A stretch of 64,000 nucleotides of DNA from Ridgeia piscesae (lineage: Eukaryota > Annelida > Polychaeta > Sabellida > Siboglinidae), in assembly GCA_025642075.2 (NCBI GenBank), contig JAODUO010000484.1, positions 68,501 through 132,500 on the forward strand, written 5' to 3'. The translations under genes were made by a program, and so were the position numbers. The notes beneath the pieces were generated by a model that was not told the origin of the DNA, did no database searches, and saw nothing but the letters and a program-made list of their open reading frames with translations. Positions within the stretch are counted from its first letter, which is position 1. Each line of letters begins with the position of its first letter. Positions 49,201 to 58,849 of this stretch are shown one piece after another.

Positions 49201-50549
49201 CATAACTGTCACCCCAGAAGAATAAATAAGTCTGTGTTACATTTTATGCATTTACGATCATACTACGAAATGTTCCCCTTCTATGACAGTGTTCGTCATA
49301 TACTCAATTCGAAAATTCCATCAATGTTTGAATTACTGAAGTTTGACAAATCACAATGTCAGTAATTACAACTGAGCTAAAAAAAACACCCGGCTTCATT
49401 GTGTTGCACATTAATAAAAAATTATACTGCTCAAAAGTTAGCATCTAATCGTAAAAAAATTGCCAGCAGGCACATAGTTTTTAGAACAATTTGTGTGTGC
49501 TTCCACCCATTGTGTCTACTAAAAATGTTATCCTGCATAAAGCCGTGGATATAATATGTTGTAAACAATTTAAAAGACCAAATGACCGAATCGTAAAACA
49601 TTTTTTATGCAGAATTAACTGCACATAATAGCTTTATGTAGAGACCCGTCCACCCGTCATTTGGACGGGTAAAAACGAATATGGACGGGTAGAAATATGG
49701 GTGGATGGGTAGTCTTCCAAAACCGAAAGTCTTCCAAACCATAGATATTGTTAGTTATGCCTTGAAAGTGAGTGAAAATGGTGTCACATGTGTGTTTGTA
49801 GTCCATTTCAGGTCATTAGACACATTTAATAGTTTGTAAACTGGCTTAACAGTTAACATCCATGTGTCCACCAAAACATGTGGGACTGGCAATATTATCC
49901 TGCCTAAAGCCCTACTGCACATGGATTTTTATGAAGTGCTATTTACAAAGAGCTGCTTGATTTATAAGGCTTTACAATCGCCATGTTGATAACGATGTAA
50001 AATATTTCATAAACTGACCTTTGTGTATCCTTGTCACTCTCTTGTAGTCTGACAGGTTTTGGTTACTAAAGATAAGCCACTCAACACGTTAGGTGTGCGC
50101 AATACAGCAAGTCACTAAACAATATATTAGGTGTGTGCAATACATGTCGATCACTGAGATGTGTTGTACGCAGAAGCCTGAAGATAGACTGGTTTCTAAT
50201 GAATCACGCAATAAGAATAGAATGGGTCAGCCACTGAGCCAGCTGCACCACGGAAAACAAACAAGCGATACTGCTATTAAACCTACCCGAATATTACAGC
50301 ATTCCATAACATGATATTGTTGTCGGTTGGGGCACCGCTTACACCAGCTGGTGGGTCTTCTTGTAACCTGCAATTATATTAAAGACACTCAGTTGACAGA
50401 AAACGCAACGTTTAGTATGTACGGAAAAGGAAAACAGTGGAAGCCATTTTGGATTTCCTTAACGTTATAAGGCCACACAAACTTGCCCATAATACTTTGC
50501 ATTACCTTTTGAAATCTCTCATTAGTCTCCTCCTTGCCGGCGTCGACAT
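28146..50549 (-). CDS. RAD6-type ubiquitin-conjugating enzyme E2 (UBE2A/UBE2B family), whole gene
   Basis: Complete five-exon coding region spread over 22.4 kb. Coding exons in transcript order: 50,549-50,506, 50,367-50,287, 38,962-38,847, 32,944-32,856, then either 28,916-28,776 or 28,274-28,146. Joined lengths are 459 bp (152 residues, the usual RAD6/UBE2A length) or 471 bp (156 residues). All introns are GT-AG and every phase fits. In this family the protein takes ubiquitin from E1 onto a cysteine and, with RAD18- or Bre1/RNF20-type E3 ligases, monoubiquitinates PCNA and histone H2B in nucleus and cytosol. The active-site Cys88 (GSICLDIL) and the HPN motif (residues 78-80) are present. Intron lengths are 138, 11,324, 5,902 and 3,939 or 4,581 bp. 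The long introns are packed with mobile elements. Confidence 0.96.
28275..28775. other. Spacer between the two terminal exons
   Basis: AT-moderate sequence with no recognised repeat or gene. It serves as intron for the standard transcript and as 3' UTR for the acidic-tail transcript. Confidence 0.6.
28776..28916 (-). CDS. RAD6 alternative terminal exon, proximal (acidic C-terminus)
   Basis: Encodes [20 protein letters not shown] and so on, ending [13 protein letters not shown], 46 residues. It starts in the same phase 0 behind its own acceptor (TTCCTGTTTCAG). Compared with the distal exon, 33 of the 39 residues up to the Trp are identical, but 25 of those 33 use a different codon. That excludes a recent duplicate and points to long purifying selection on both exons. 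The tail adds an acidic run absent from the standard form. I see no strong polyadenylation signal between this exon and the distal exon, so transcripts may run on to the shared site and carry the distal exon as 3' UTR. Confidence 0.93.
   Translation of the reverse strand, partial: SLLHDPNPNSPANNEAAQLYRENRREYEKKVAAIVQESWNEDDDDQ
29641..29786. repeat. Left copy of a ~145-bp inverted repeat pair in intron 4
   Basis: Matches the reverse complement of 32,571-32,707, best over CCATTGCCCAAACATAAGAA, with ATGAT...GATGAG and the ending ATTGGGCACTG or CACTGGGCACTG. The two copies bracket the plus-strand LINE at 30,560-32,480. They may be TIRs of a larger element or two separate insertions of one repeat. 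Confidence 0.65.
29966..30095. repeat. Dispersed intronic repeat, copy 1
   Basis: Begins GGGCCAAGAGGCCCTGATGT and continues with CCTTTGGATTATATA, TAATTATAAATGAA, TTTTGGTAAATCATAGTCAC and TCACTGTAATCACCTAA. Other copies in this gene's introns are at about 33,225-33,330, 33,410-33,745, 39,350-39,545 and 39,615-39,900. Confidence 0.75.
30395..30557. repeat. Perfect 31-bp inverted repeat (hairpin)
   Basis: Arms at 30,395-30,425 and 30,527-30,557 are perfect reverse complements (core GGCTAGTCACAGGGACAGGC). They are separated by 101 bases. It sits immediately upstream of the first LINE codons. Confidence 0.9.
30560..32480 (+). pseudogene. RTE-like LINE with endonuclease start and internally deleted reverse transcriptase
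   Basis: It begins with an endonuclease-type segment ([20 protein letters not shown], then [10 protein letters not shown] and [19 protein letters not shown]; 30,570-30,770). More pieces of this domain follow (ESDYILTNR-like at about 31,150 and [20 protein letters not shown] at about 31,230). Reverse-transcriptase pieces appear from about 31,735 ([50 protein letters not shown] at about 32,070-32,100). The sequence then jumps directly into the C-terminal tail ([38 protein letters not shown]; 32,230-32,400), so the catalytic YxDD region is deleted. The general pattern resembles RTE/CFDP2-like proteins. The copy is dead and lies antisense within RAD6 intron 4. Confidence 0.88.
32571..32707. repeat. 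Right copy of the ~145-bp inverted repeat pair
   Basis: Inverted partner of 29,641-29,786. It shares GTTCTTATGTTTGGGCAATGG-type sequence and lies just beyond the 3' end of the LINE. Confidence 0.65.
32856..32944 (-). CDS. RAD6 exon 4 (active-site exon)
   Basis: 89 bp encoding (V)[15 protein letters not shown], then [14 protein letters not shown]. It contains the catalytic Cys88 that carries the ubiquitin thioester. The acceptor is GATGCAG and the donor GTGAGT. It ends in phase 0, so either terminal exon can be joined. Confidence 0.97.
33410..33745. repeat. Dispersed intronic repeat, long copy
   Basis: Contains the GGCCCTGAAATCCTTAGAAC start and a 3' part with TTGTCAATTGCCACCTACAG, ACAATATAACTTTAACCAGT and AGACACCACAGT. 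The same two parts recur in order at 39,615-39,900, which defines a unit of about 300 bp. A shorter copy lies at 33,225-33,330. Confidence 0.7.
33907..34822. repeat. Pair of ~155-180-bp direct repeats
   Basis: Positions 33,907-34,061 and 34,640-34,822 share TTTGTTTGCGCCGATATCAA, TCGCGTTTGTCTCCTG, GTGGCTTCCGCGAAC and GGCAATTAAATTGCTTACGA, then ATCGGGCGGTGACGAACAA. The second copy has a small internal duplication (GCTGTGGCTTC). The spacer between them shows no protein. Confidence 0.8.
35038..36973. mobile_element. hAT-like non-autonomous transposon, copy A
   Basis: Starts TAGTGCTGGTTCGATA and ends with the exact reverse complement. It is flanked by a perfect 8-bp duplication, CCTATGCC (35,030-35,037 and 36,974-36,981), the hallmark of hAT elements. 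The inner ends are rich in GGTATCGA-type motifs, including about three 42-bp subterminal repeats at 36,728-36,840. A middle part (about 35,550-36,060), largely missing from copy B, includes a short open stretch from an ATG near 35,726 but no recognisable transposase. The element lies in RAD6 intron 3. Confidence 0.93.
36982..37555. other. Repeat-like intron sequence, no gene recognised
   Basis: Contains GGTAGCCC inverted motifs (37,030-37,095). It also has a segment around 37,476-37,545 (ACTGGTCCGTCAGGCCAGT) that matches the reverse complement of about 40,235-40,305. Confidence 0.5.
37560..38660 (-). pseudogene. DIRS-like retrotransposon fragment (RNase H region)
   Basis: On the minus strand, about 37,970-37,770 encodes [20 protein letters not shown], then [14 protein letters not shown], then [15 protein letters not shown]. 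This is the characteristic RNase H block of DIRS-type tyrosine-recombinase retrotransposons. The next part, after a stop and frame change (about 37,750-37,580), reads [20 protein letters not shown] and LHAWRLS, as in the link towards the recombinase. Upstream (38,660-38,000) an Arg/Ser-rich open stretch and [20 protein letters not shown] could be the end of the gag-like ORF. This part is uncertain. The copy is dead and sense-oriented in RAD6 intron 3. Confidence 0.8.
38847..38962 (-). CDS. RAD6 exon 3
   Basis: 116 bp encoding (G)[17 protein letters not shown], then [20 protein letters not shown] and N. This is the central beta-sheet of the UBC fold ending with the HPN motif. The acceptor is TTTCAG and the donor GTAAGT. 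Its length is not a multiple of three, so skipping it would shift the frame. It lies between two oppositely oriented hAT-like copies. Confidence 0.97.
39350..39900. repeat. Dispersed intronic repeat, further copies
   Basis: Two partial copies at 39,350-39,545 and a long copy at 39,615-39,900 with the family's start (ACCCTGAAGTCCTTTTGACT) and end (TATCTTTAACCAGTAGACCC). They are in the same orientation as the copies in introns 3 and 4. Confidence 0.7.
39901..40363. other. No gene recognised
   Basis: Holds simple ATTTGAAAATAC/CAAATAC-rich sequence (about 40,000-40,090). It also has a GGCC-rich palindromic phrase, ACTGGTCCGGTGGGCCAGT, near 40,280, related to 37,480. Confidence 0.5.
40372..41988. 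mobile_element. hAT-like non-autonomous transposon, copy B (inverted relative to A)
   Basis: Same family as copy A but in the opposite orientation. It starts TAGTGCTGGTTCGATA and ends TATCGAACCAGCACTA. The perfect 8-bp duplication is ACCTTAAT (40,364-40,371 and 41,989-41,996). At 1,617 bp it is shorter than copy A because it lacks most of the middle part. It has no transposase. It lies in RAD6 intron 2. Confidence 0.93.
41997..42812. other. No gene recognised; contains a perfect palindrome
   Basis: The stretch 42,295-42,314 is a perfect 20-bp palindrome, ACTGTCAAACGTTTGACAGT. A related shorter palindrome (ACAGTGTTCACACTGT) lies near 42,393. Confidence 0.6.
42817..43921. mobile_element. piggyBac-like non-autonomous element
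   Basis: Flanked on both sides by TTAA (42,813-42,816 and 43,922-43,925), the piggyBac target duplication. The 12-bp terminal inverted repeats are CCCATTTTATCC at the left and GGATAAAATGGG at the right. Next to the left end a 27-bp phrase (ATCCGGAATACGATTCTAGT...) is repeated with 36-bp spacing (42,825-42,851 and 42,861-42,887). The interior encodes no recognisable transposase. Confidence 0.8.
43926..45470. other. No gene recognised
   Basis: AT-rich intron sequence. Near 44,548 a TTAA followed by CCCATTAGGCCCTAGG looks like one end of a piggyBac-like element, but I find no matching right end. Confidence 0.5.
45471..47660 (+). other. Possible decayed coding or transposon segment, not identified
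   Basis: Between 46,325 and 46,700 two plus-strand frames give non-repetitive peptide. One includes [20 protein letters not shown]. The other, starting near 46,512, reads [20 protein letters not shown] and then a cysteine cluster [12 protein letters not shown]. Around 47,330-47,470 frames contain [18 protein letters not shown]. Stops separate these parts, and I cannot assign a family. A decayed transposon-encoded protein is the most likely explanation. I see no evidence that it is an active gene. Confidence 0.3.
47661..50286. other. No gene recognised (intron 2)
   Basis: AT-rich sequence. Noted: GGCCAG-rich phrases at 48,320-48,380 and a small palindromic cluster of ACCCGTCCA/GGACGGGT at 49,646-49,720. 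Confidence 0.5.
50287..50367 (-). CDS. RAD6 exon 2
   Basis: 81 bp encoding (R)[17 protein letters not shown], then [10 protein letters not shown]. The acceptor is AATTGCAG and the donor GTAGGT. It covers the end of the first helix and the first strands of the UBC fold. Confidence 0.97.
50506..50549 (-). CDS. RAD6 exon 1 (start codon)
   Basis: 44 bp encoding [14 protein letters not shown] and the first two bases of Arg15. The start is the family's standard N-terminus. The context AAAAATGTCG is favourable. The donor is GTAATG. In RAD6 family proteins this N-terminal helix contacts E1 and E3 partners. Confidence 0.97.
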
Positions 50550-50599
50550 TTTTATAATTGCCTATATACGAATATACAAAAATCTTTGGTCATATAAAT

Positions 50600-50730
50600 A
50601 GTTTTATGGGTGATTGAAACGGTAAGCTTGCACCCTTCGCAATTTGTTGTCCCTATGACGTTCCCATCCGGGTATTTTGGCGCTACTCCATGACGTCAAT
50701 TTCTTATCACATGACTGTCACATGACAACA
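50600..50730 (-). promoter_or_regulatory. Likely RAD6 promoter elements
   Basis: Between about 50 and 180 bp upstream of the start codon are a full palindromic CRE, TGACGTCA (50,691-50,698), a half CRE TGACGTTC (50,656-50,663), an E2F-like TTTTGGCGC (50,675-50,683) and two TCACATGAC E-boxes (50,707-50,715 and near 50,718). There is no clear TATA box. CRE and E2F sites suit a cell-cycle and DNA-damage-response gene. The role is inferred from motifs only. Confidence 0.6.
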
Positions 50731-50906
50731 ATCTAGTGCGTAGAATTCTGTTTTACCAAAATTAATGAAAATTTTATTCTTCTCGTAGGTGTTCCAAGCA
50801 CTGACCTATTTTAAAGATAGAGACTAGGCGTCGACGATCATGGTCGTTCGTTATTCTTGGAAGTTCTGTTGGATTCCTATCAATCATGCCAGTCTTGTTC
50901 GGGTCC

Positions 50907-52295
<1,389 letters not shown>

Positions 52296-53027
52296 CTTTT
52301 GGGCAGAAACCTCCGGTTCCCTCTTGCTCTTGTTTTAATTTTGATAATCATCTCAGATGACATCTTGTCTTTTGCAGTTGCTTGGCTGTCCTAATATATA
52401 ATTTCTTCGGTGCACTCACCATTCTTTTTAAATTAAAAACCAAATTTCGATTGCTTCGATGGTGTGTTTAGTTATTGTCTATAATTATTATGTACTATAT
52501 ACTTGGCCTGTGGCTGTGCAATTCTTCTTTTGCTTTCAACCGTCAGCTATTATTGATCCAAGATAATTAAAATGTATGAACTTGCTTTCGGATAGAACCA
52601 CTAGAGTTACTAAATCTATGATGCATGTTGAAGAGTAATTTGTCTTATCTATGACCATGGTTTTTGTTTTCTTTTTATTCAGGGACATACATTTTCTGAC
52701 TTTCCTATGTTATACTGTATGGTCTAGTCGGAAGAGGGGGGTGCCGTGCACCCCACAGAAATATACTTTTAATTGGTATCACTAGATCGGAAAAAAATAT
52801 GTTGAAAACGGTTTGCTATGTTAATAAATCGGCAACATGTCCCACATTATGATTTTTATTATTAGTTCTGCCATCCCCCCCCAAAATGCATAGTTGACAC
52901 TCAGTTGAGTTTCAACTGAGTTTCAGTTGAAGCTCAACTCATTCTGTGGGAATAGTTGAATTTCAACAGTTGAAAAATGCTTTCAACTCCTGTTCAACTC
53001 GCGTTCAACAGTTGAACGCAAATTGAA

Positions 53028-53265
53028 CACGAAGATGAAGTTGAACGCGAGTTGAAAGCGGGCACTTTGACTTTAACAGCATTTGAACGCGAGTTGAAAG
53101 CGGGGACTTAGACATTAACAGAAGTTGAAAGCGAATTGAAAGTGGGCACTTAGACTTTACCAACAGTTGAATGCAAGTTGAAAGCGGGGACTTAAACATT
53201 AACAGAAGTTGAACGCGAGTTGAAAGTGGGCACTTAGACATCAACAGGAGTTGAACGCAATTTGA
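53028..53265. repeat. 42-bp minisatellite
   Basis: About five to six copies of a unit such as GTTGAACGCGAGTTGAAAGC, GGGGACTTAGACATTAACAG. Units alternate between GGGCACTT and GGGGACTT forms. Confidence 0.85.
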
Positions 53266-54203
53266 AAGCTGTCATTTTTGAGAAATTATCCCAGCTGAAC
53301 GCAAGTTGAAAACTGAGACTGTAATTTGAGTCCCTGGCCTGCCCCCTGCAGATTTATGCCTTGCTTAGGTCACTTAAGCCAGACAGTTTTAGCCCATACA
53401 TTTAACCTCTGAAACCCAACCTTTGCACATGTGCCCATGTGACTTTATCTCTGTATATAGATTGGCCTACTGGCTTTAAGAGGGAAATTTGAAAACATCA
53501 CCATTTTGTGAGGTAGAGAGCAAGTGAGAAGTACGTAGCACAGTCATGTAGACTGGCCACTGGCAACATTGAAAAGCTAAAAGTATCACATAAATGACAC
53601 AAAGAACTGAAGCTGGTAGTGAAGAAGATGCTGGATGGAGTTATGACACTCTAGGACCTTGGCAAACTGGCTAGCTGGTGGCACATCTGCATTGGAAGCA
53701 AAATGGGAGCCTCTGAATGTGAGTTGGTATAACATTTTCAGCATTGAAAATCAGCTGATATAACAAAATATGCAGTTGTTACCCTAAGCATGCTAGTGCA
53801 TTTGTAACTCATTCACATTGTAGTTGATCCATGTTAATCCAGATACCAGTAATGAAAGTAAATTCTAAACATAAATACCTTATAATGAATGATTCATAAT
53901 ATCTTATCCAGAACAATATTAAAATGCAGACATATTCACTGGCCACCAGAGTAATTAGATTAACTATTGCGCATGCACATGTGTGTGCGCATATGCTTTG
54001 CTTGCATGTGCGTGCATGCATGCACATTTGCTTGCATGTACATGTGTGTGCTTTTGTGTGTGTATGCTCACACACGTGTGCATATGTTGACATTATATGT
54101 AATGTTAAACATATACTTGGCACAGCAATCTGTAAGTTGTTTCAAATCAGCAACACTGGGAGAAAACACAGAAGTCATTAGTATATATCAAGTGGGTGGT
54201 TAA

Positions 54204-54213
54204 TGCGCATGCG

Positions 54214-54263
<50 letters not shown>
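54204..54263. repeat. Alternating purine-pyrimidine tract with (CA)n
   Basis: GCGCATGCGCACACGCGCGC followed by a CA run. It is a classical Z-DNA-prone sequence. Confidence 0.85.
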
Positions 54264-54266
<3 letters not shown>

Positions 54267-54500
54267 GAACGCGAGCTCATTTGCATGTGAAATTTTCAAC
54301 TCGCGTTCAACTGCATATTTGCATATAGTTGAAGCTCAACTGAGCTTCAACAGTTGAACGCGAGCTCATTTGCATGTGAATTTTTCAACTCGCATATTTG
54401 CATATTTGCATATAGTTGAAGCTCAACTGAGCTTCAACAGTTGAACGCGAGCTCATTTGCATGTGAATTTTTCATCTCCTCCATAGTTGAAGCTCAACTG
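54264..54500. repeat. ~90-bp palindromic repeat, about 2.5 copies
   Basis: Repeated CAGTTGAACGCGAGCTCATT, TGCATGTGAATTTTTCAACT, GCATATAGTTGAAGCTCAAC and TGAGCTTCAA. Each copy can fold on itself. Confidence 0.8.
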
Positions 54501-54704
54501 AACTTCAGTTAAATTTGGGTTGTACTTCACTGGTTGAAAGTTCTATCTTTTTTGGGGGGGATTATTAAAAAATCAATTTTTTACTATATCTCAGCCAATA
54601 TTGACTGACAAAATAAGATGTATATACCCATGTTATGAGGATCAGTGACCATAATAAAACTATTTTTGACATGATCACATGTGTATATGAGCTTAATATG
54701 CAAA

Positions 54705-55640
54705 TTAGAAAATGGCAATGCCCTTTAATAAATTATGAGTAGCTAAAATGTAAATATAGTAAAAAAAAAGAGAATGGGCATTGTCGTCAACCTAGATAGC
54801 AAAACGCAATTCCCCTTATAAGTAAAGATGAATCATACATAGCTGTCGATAGGGAAAGGCAATTCCCCTTATAAAAATAAAGATGAATCATACATAGCTG
54901 TCGATGAGGAATGCCAATAATTACCTATCTAAGCGAAATACATGTGAGGCCCAGAAACCACCAATCTAAACAGTAGGCTGTCTAAGCTGGAGTAGTTGGG
55001 GTAGGAGGGTATGTGGGTGCAAAAGAAAACGGGTTGCAACGAGCAAACAAACTTCCTCCCTGAGAGATGAGTTTGGACTGCTTATCCCAAGCTCAGATAC
55101 CGGGCAGTGATTGGCTGGATTGCTTGGTCACTGCCCAGGTGACCCAAGTTAGGGTGAAACGCTCACTCCTGACCTATCTGCAACCCCCACTGTGGTATCC
55201 CCAAGGGATAACTATCCAGCTTAGCTGAGGCAACATCAAAGGTGACATCATTGTCCAGTTGTGTCTGGCCAATGTTTATGTCTCAGTGCCTTGGCTAAAA
55301 TGTATTTAATTCATTAAATACCCATTTTAGCCAGTGGCTCCTCGCCTAATCAATAGAGCTGTATAGGATATGATGTGTATTGGAATCTGCTGTGCATTGC
55401 TATATGTTTATGTAGCAAAAGAGAGTCACTGAATGTGTGTGAAAAATGGCAATGCCCTTTAATAACATAAGAGTAGTTACAATGTACATATAGTAAAGAC
55501 AAGAGAATGGGCATTGTCGTCAACCTTAGATAGCAAAAGGCAATTCCTCTTATAAGTAAATATGAATCATATATAGCTGTCGATGGGAATGCCAATAATT
55601 AACTATCTAAGCGAAATACATGTGGGGCCCAGTAACCACC
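54705..55640. repeat. Direct repeat pair (~200-255 bp)
   Basis: Positions 54,709-54,963 and 55,440-55,640 share GGCAATGCCCTTTAATAA, GAGAATGGGCATTGTCGTCA, ATGAATCATACATAGCTGTC and CTATCTAAGCGAAATACATG. The first copy contains an internal duplication of its centre (AATTCCCCTTATAA ... AGCTGTCGAT twice). The spacer (54,970-55,435) shows no protein. Confidence 0.85.
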
Positions 55641-55662
55641 CAAACCAACCCCACAGAAGCTA

Positions 55663-56904
55663 GGCACAGCAGGATCCAACACAAAATTGTTACTGGGCCT
55701 GGCTCAGCCAGTCTTGCATAGAGCAGACTTAGCCTTATGCCTTCGGTGCTCGCTCAGCCCTCCCTACCACCTTGCCCATCATTTTACTCAGGGGAAACAC
55801 TGACATATATTTGTAGTTAGTTATTGTATACATGTATTGTGTAGATGGTAGTTAGTATGTAGTCTGACTTATAGATTAGGGGAGTTTGCACTGTTATGTG
55901 GTGATACACGTACATGTTTGCTATGTATGGTGATAATGATTAATGCCAATATTTACGTATAGTTTACAAGTTTGCTTCTTAGTACCTGATTTCATGCACA
56001 TGTTTAAATTTTTAATTGATTGATTGGGTGTTTCAAATATCATAAATAAATCCTGGCCATTTTCATTAAACGTTGTGCTGTGTGCCTTACGTAAATGCAT
56101 ATAAAAGACATTGACATTGTGTAGACTAACTGGCTACCTAAATTGATGTTGACAAAATCCATATTTTTAACATCTATTTTTAACATATAAAAGACATCTT
56201 AAGATTGACGTAAACAAATTGACTCAATTGAGACTTTCATTGGCTTCCTGAATTTGATGTCTTTTAAATATAAAAAGACCTATTTTTACATATAAATGAT
56301 GTCTCATGATTGACATAAAATATTGACATCATTTAGTCTTTCATATACTGCATGATTTTTCGACGTTTAATTTTTGACATGTAAACGATGTCTCAAGATT
56401 GACGTTAAAATGTTCCTTGACTTTTGACATCTTTTAGATATCAAAAATAGGACATCTTTTCGACGTCTAATTTTTGACATCTAAAAGATGTCTCAAGATT
56501 GACGTTAAAATGTTGCATAATTTTTGACATCTTTTAGATATCAAAAATAGGACATCTTTTCGATGTCTAATTTTTGACATCTAAAAGATGTCTCAAGATT
56601 GACGTAAAAATGTTGCATGATTTTTGACGTCTTTTAAATATCAAAAATAGGACATCTTTTTGATGTCTAAATTTTGACATCTAAAAGATGTCTCAAGATT
56701 GACGTCTAATCATTGACGTCATTTAGTCTTTCATATGCTGCGTGATTTTGACCGCCATTAGTCATTTGTTTTATATTATTTTGACCCTCTTTTAGACGTC
56801 AAAATATACCACTTTTGCCCACTGGGAGGCACAGCAGGATCCAACACAAAATTGTTACTGGGCCTGGCTCAGCCAGTCTTGCATAGAGCAGACTTAGCCT
56901 CATG
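55663..56904. repeat. ~75-bp direct repeats bracketing the 100-bp satellite
   Basis: The phrase GGCACAGCAGGATCCAACAC ... GCATAGAGCAGACTTAGCCT occurs at 55,663-55,738 and 56,828-56,903, almost identical. The first copy runs on from the GGCCCAG repeat. The second follows TTTTGCCCACTGGGA. Confidence 0.85.
56150..56800. repeat. 100-bp satellite of short palindromes
   Basis: About five copies with a period of 100 bp (for example TGTTGCATAA at 56,511 and TGTTGCATGA at 56,611). Each unit contains GACATCTTTTAGATATC and GACATCTAAAAGATGTC, near-palindromes that can pair with each other, and TTGACGT. The outer copies are more diverged. Confidence 0.85.
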
Positions 56905-57085
56905 TGATCAGTTCGGGCCAGTCTCGCATTAAAACCTCAAAAGTCTCTTTTTGGAACAAGTGAAGTCAAAACATGAGAATGTTGCACAAATGCAGAAACC
57001 CCGACTCTGATTTATAGGGATAGCTATAGAAATATGAGTGCATGTACGTGATATGTTTGCACACAGAAAAGGCACCTATAGATAG

Positions 57086-57699
57086 TGTCGTGCCACTCCT
57101 TAGAGATATCTGCAATGGCAGAGTAAATTAAGAGGGTTTAACTTAATTTGTACTGCCATAAGTAAATACAAATAAACACACTTATGTAAAATTCGAAATT
57201 GTTTATTTTATACATCAAAATAAATGTAGTAAACTAACAGCCAATGTGTAATAAAACTAAAGATACAAATCAAGCTTCACGTGGCTCCACTAAACTCTCC
57301 ACCTGAACCACTTAGATTCAGTTTACAAACCCAGATGACAATGCCAGTCCAACCCAGACATACGACACCGAGGCAGCTCATGCAGCCTCACCTCCCAGCC
57401 CAAGCCGGAGGGAAACCCTCCAGCTGCACACCCCGCACCCTGTGAGCGCCTGACAACTCTCCCGGTCTCTCCTCGGTGTCCACATGTGTTCCCAAGCCTG
57501 GCATTTATACCCCTCCCTAACGTGGGAAACCTTTCTTTCATTAACTATTACACATACTCTCTGGTGAGCTTCACTCAACACAAAGACAGTCCTACCACCA
57601 GCAGGAAACTTCTGTGGTTTGAAGACAGGAAACCTTTGTGGCCACTCAACTTTGAGATAGCCCTGTTACTGGGGGGAAAGCCTTGTGACAGCCTTACCA
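57086..57699 (-). mobile_element. LTR-like repeat, 3' copy
   Basis: A 614-bp sequence repeated directly at 60,509-61,092. Read on the minus strand it begins TGGTAAGGCTGTC and ends GTGGCACGACA (TG...CA). It contains a TATA box (GGGGTATAAATGCC, about 57,505-57,515) followed by AATAAA signals about 250 bp later. This is the U3-R-U5 order of an LTR. A purine-rich AAGGAGGAAATTA lies just before it on the minus strand, where a polypurine tract is expected. Confidence 0.65.
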
Positions 57700-58780
57700 T
57701 AATTTCCTCCTTGCTAAATTGAAATTTGTCCCAATATTTCACTATAGTTACAGGAAATAATAATGATTACTGCACATAATAAAAAGGTTAAACATGATCA
57801 GCATCTTGAAACAAACACATGACAACCTCAACATTTGCTACATACTGCTGTCAAACACAAATATGTACACTAAATATCAATTTGTTGAAGAATATGATAT
57901 CAGAGTACATTACCACAGTTCCACAGTCATGTGTACTGAAGTGTTCAAATAATTGTCTCTGTAAACAGCAGAATAACATATCTTGCAGATGTAACTAAAC
58001 ATGCACACTGTAGAGTCCTTTTTTTCTGAAACTGAAGTACAGGTGTATATTCATCACTATTTAGATGGTGATGCAGCATAGAAAGAATGTGTTCATTTGG
58101 CCATATATATAATTGTAATAATAAGTCAGCACTACTGAAGCATACATTAAAGAATATCTGTATAGAAGTCTTAGGTAATGGACCTTTCTCAAACATTAGA
58201 AGTCTGCACTGTGGTCATGCATGTAAAATATACTCATGTAAAATATATAGTTATCAGAAACAAATCAATGTATTTGATCTTTTAATGTCTCTATTAGATA
58301 ACCATCTTACGTACAGTATATCCGACAGTTTACGGGTAGTTTCTCTTACCCTTCTATCTATGCCATTTTCTCAGTTATCAGAAGCAGAGCTTTAAACAGC
58401 TGACAGTCCGGTTTTTGCCTCTATTCAATAACATCTGCCTTTTACGGGTACTTTTCCTTACCCCTGTATCTACGCCATTTCCTTCTCTCCAGAAGTTCAT
58501 ATTTACATCATGCCACCTGTACTTCAGAATAACAGTCCTGAACAAGCCTCATTTCCACAACTCAATACGATTCCTTATGACATCTCTATTTTATTTTCAT
58601 ACAATATTTATCATACTACATTTCCATACAATCATACCAATATTTTTGGTCTTTCTCTTTTCTTTCACTAACTTTACATAACGTTAATGGCCGGACAATT
58701 CTCTAGATATAAATTTAAGGCTGCATCACCTACCTCAGGTCCGTCAGTAATGTCCAGAAAGTTTCCATAATGTTCTCAGC
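57700..58780. other. Interior of the LTR-like element, no retroviral-type protein recognised
   Basis: AT-rich sequence without gag- or pol-like reading frames on either strand. Confidence 0.5.
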
Positions 58781-58849
58781 ATCATCAACTCTTCTCGCAC
58801 TGATCACATCTCCTACTGCACCTCTTCATGCTCTGCACCTCTTCTTGCA

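Larger units (their letters stand above)
52880..54560. mobile_element. GTTGAA-rich inverted-repeat element (tentative)
   Basis: The left side begins with a C run then AAAATGCATAGTTGACACTC. The right side ends CTTTTTTGGGGGGG, so the outer ends are inverted and start with a poly-C/poly-G run. Both flanks are full of palindromic AGTTGAAGCTCAACTGA-type motifs. The middle (53,330-54,200) is different and AT-richer. No target duplication is visible and no protein is recognised. Confidence 0.45.

Noticed and set aside
53809..54203. Cys/His-rich open frames on both strands
   Set aside because: They are produced by alternating TGCATG/TGTG sequence near the Z-DNA-prone tract.
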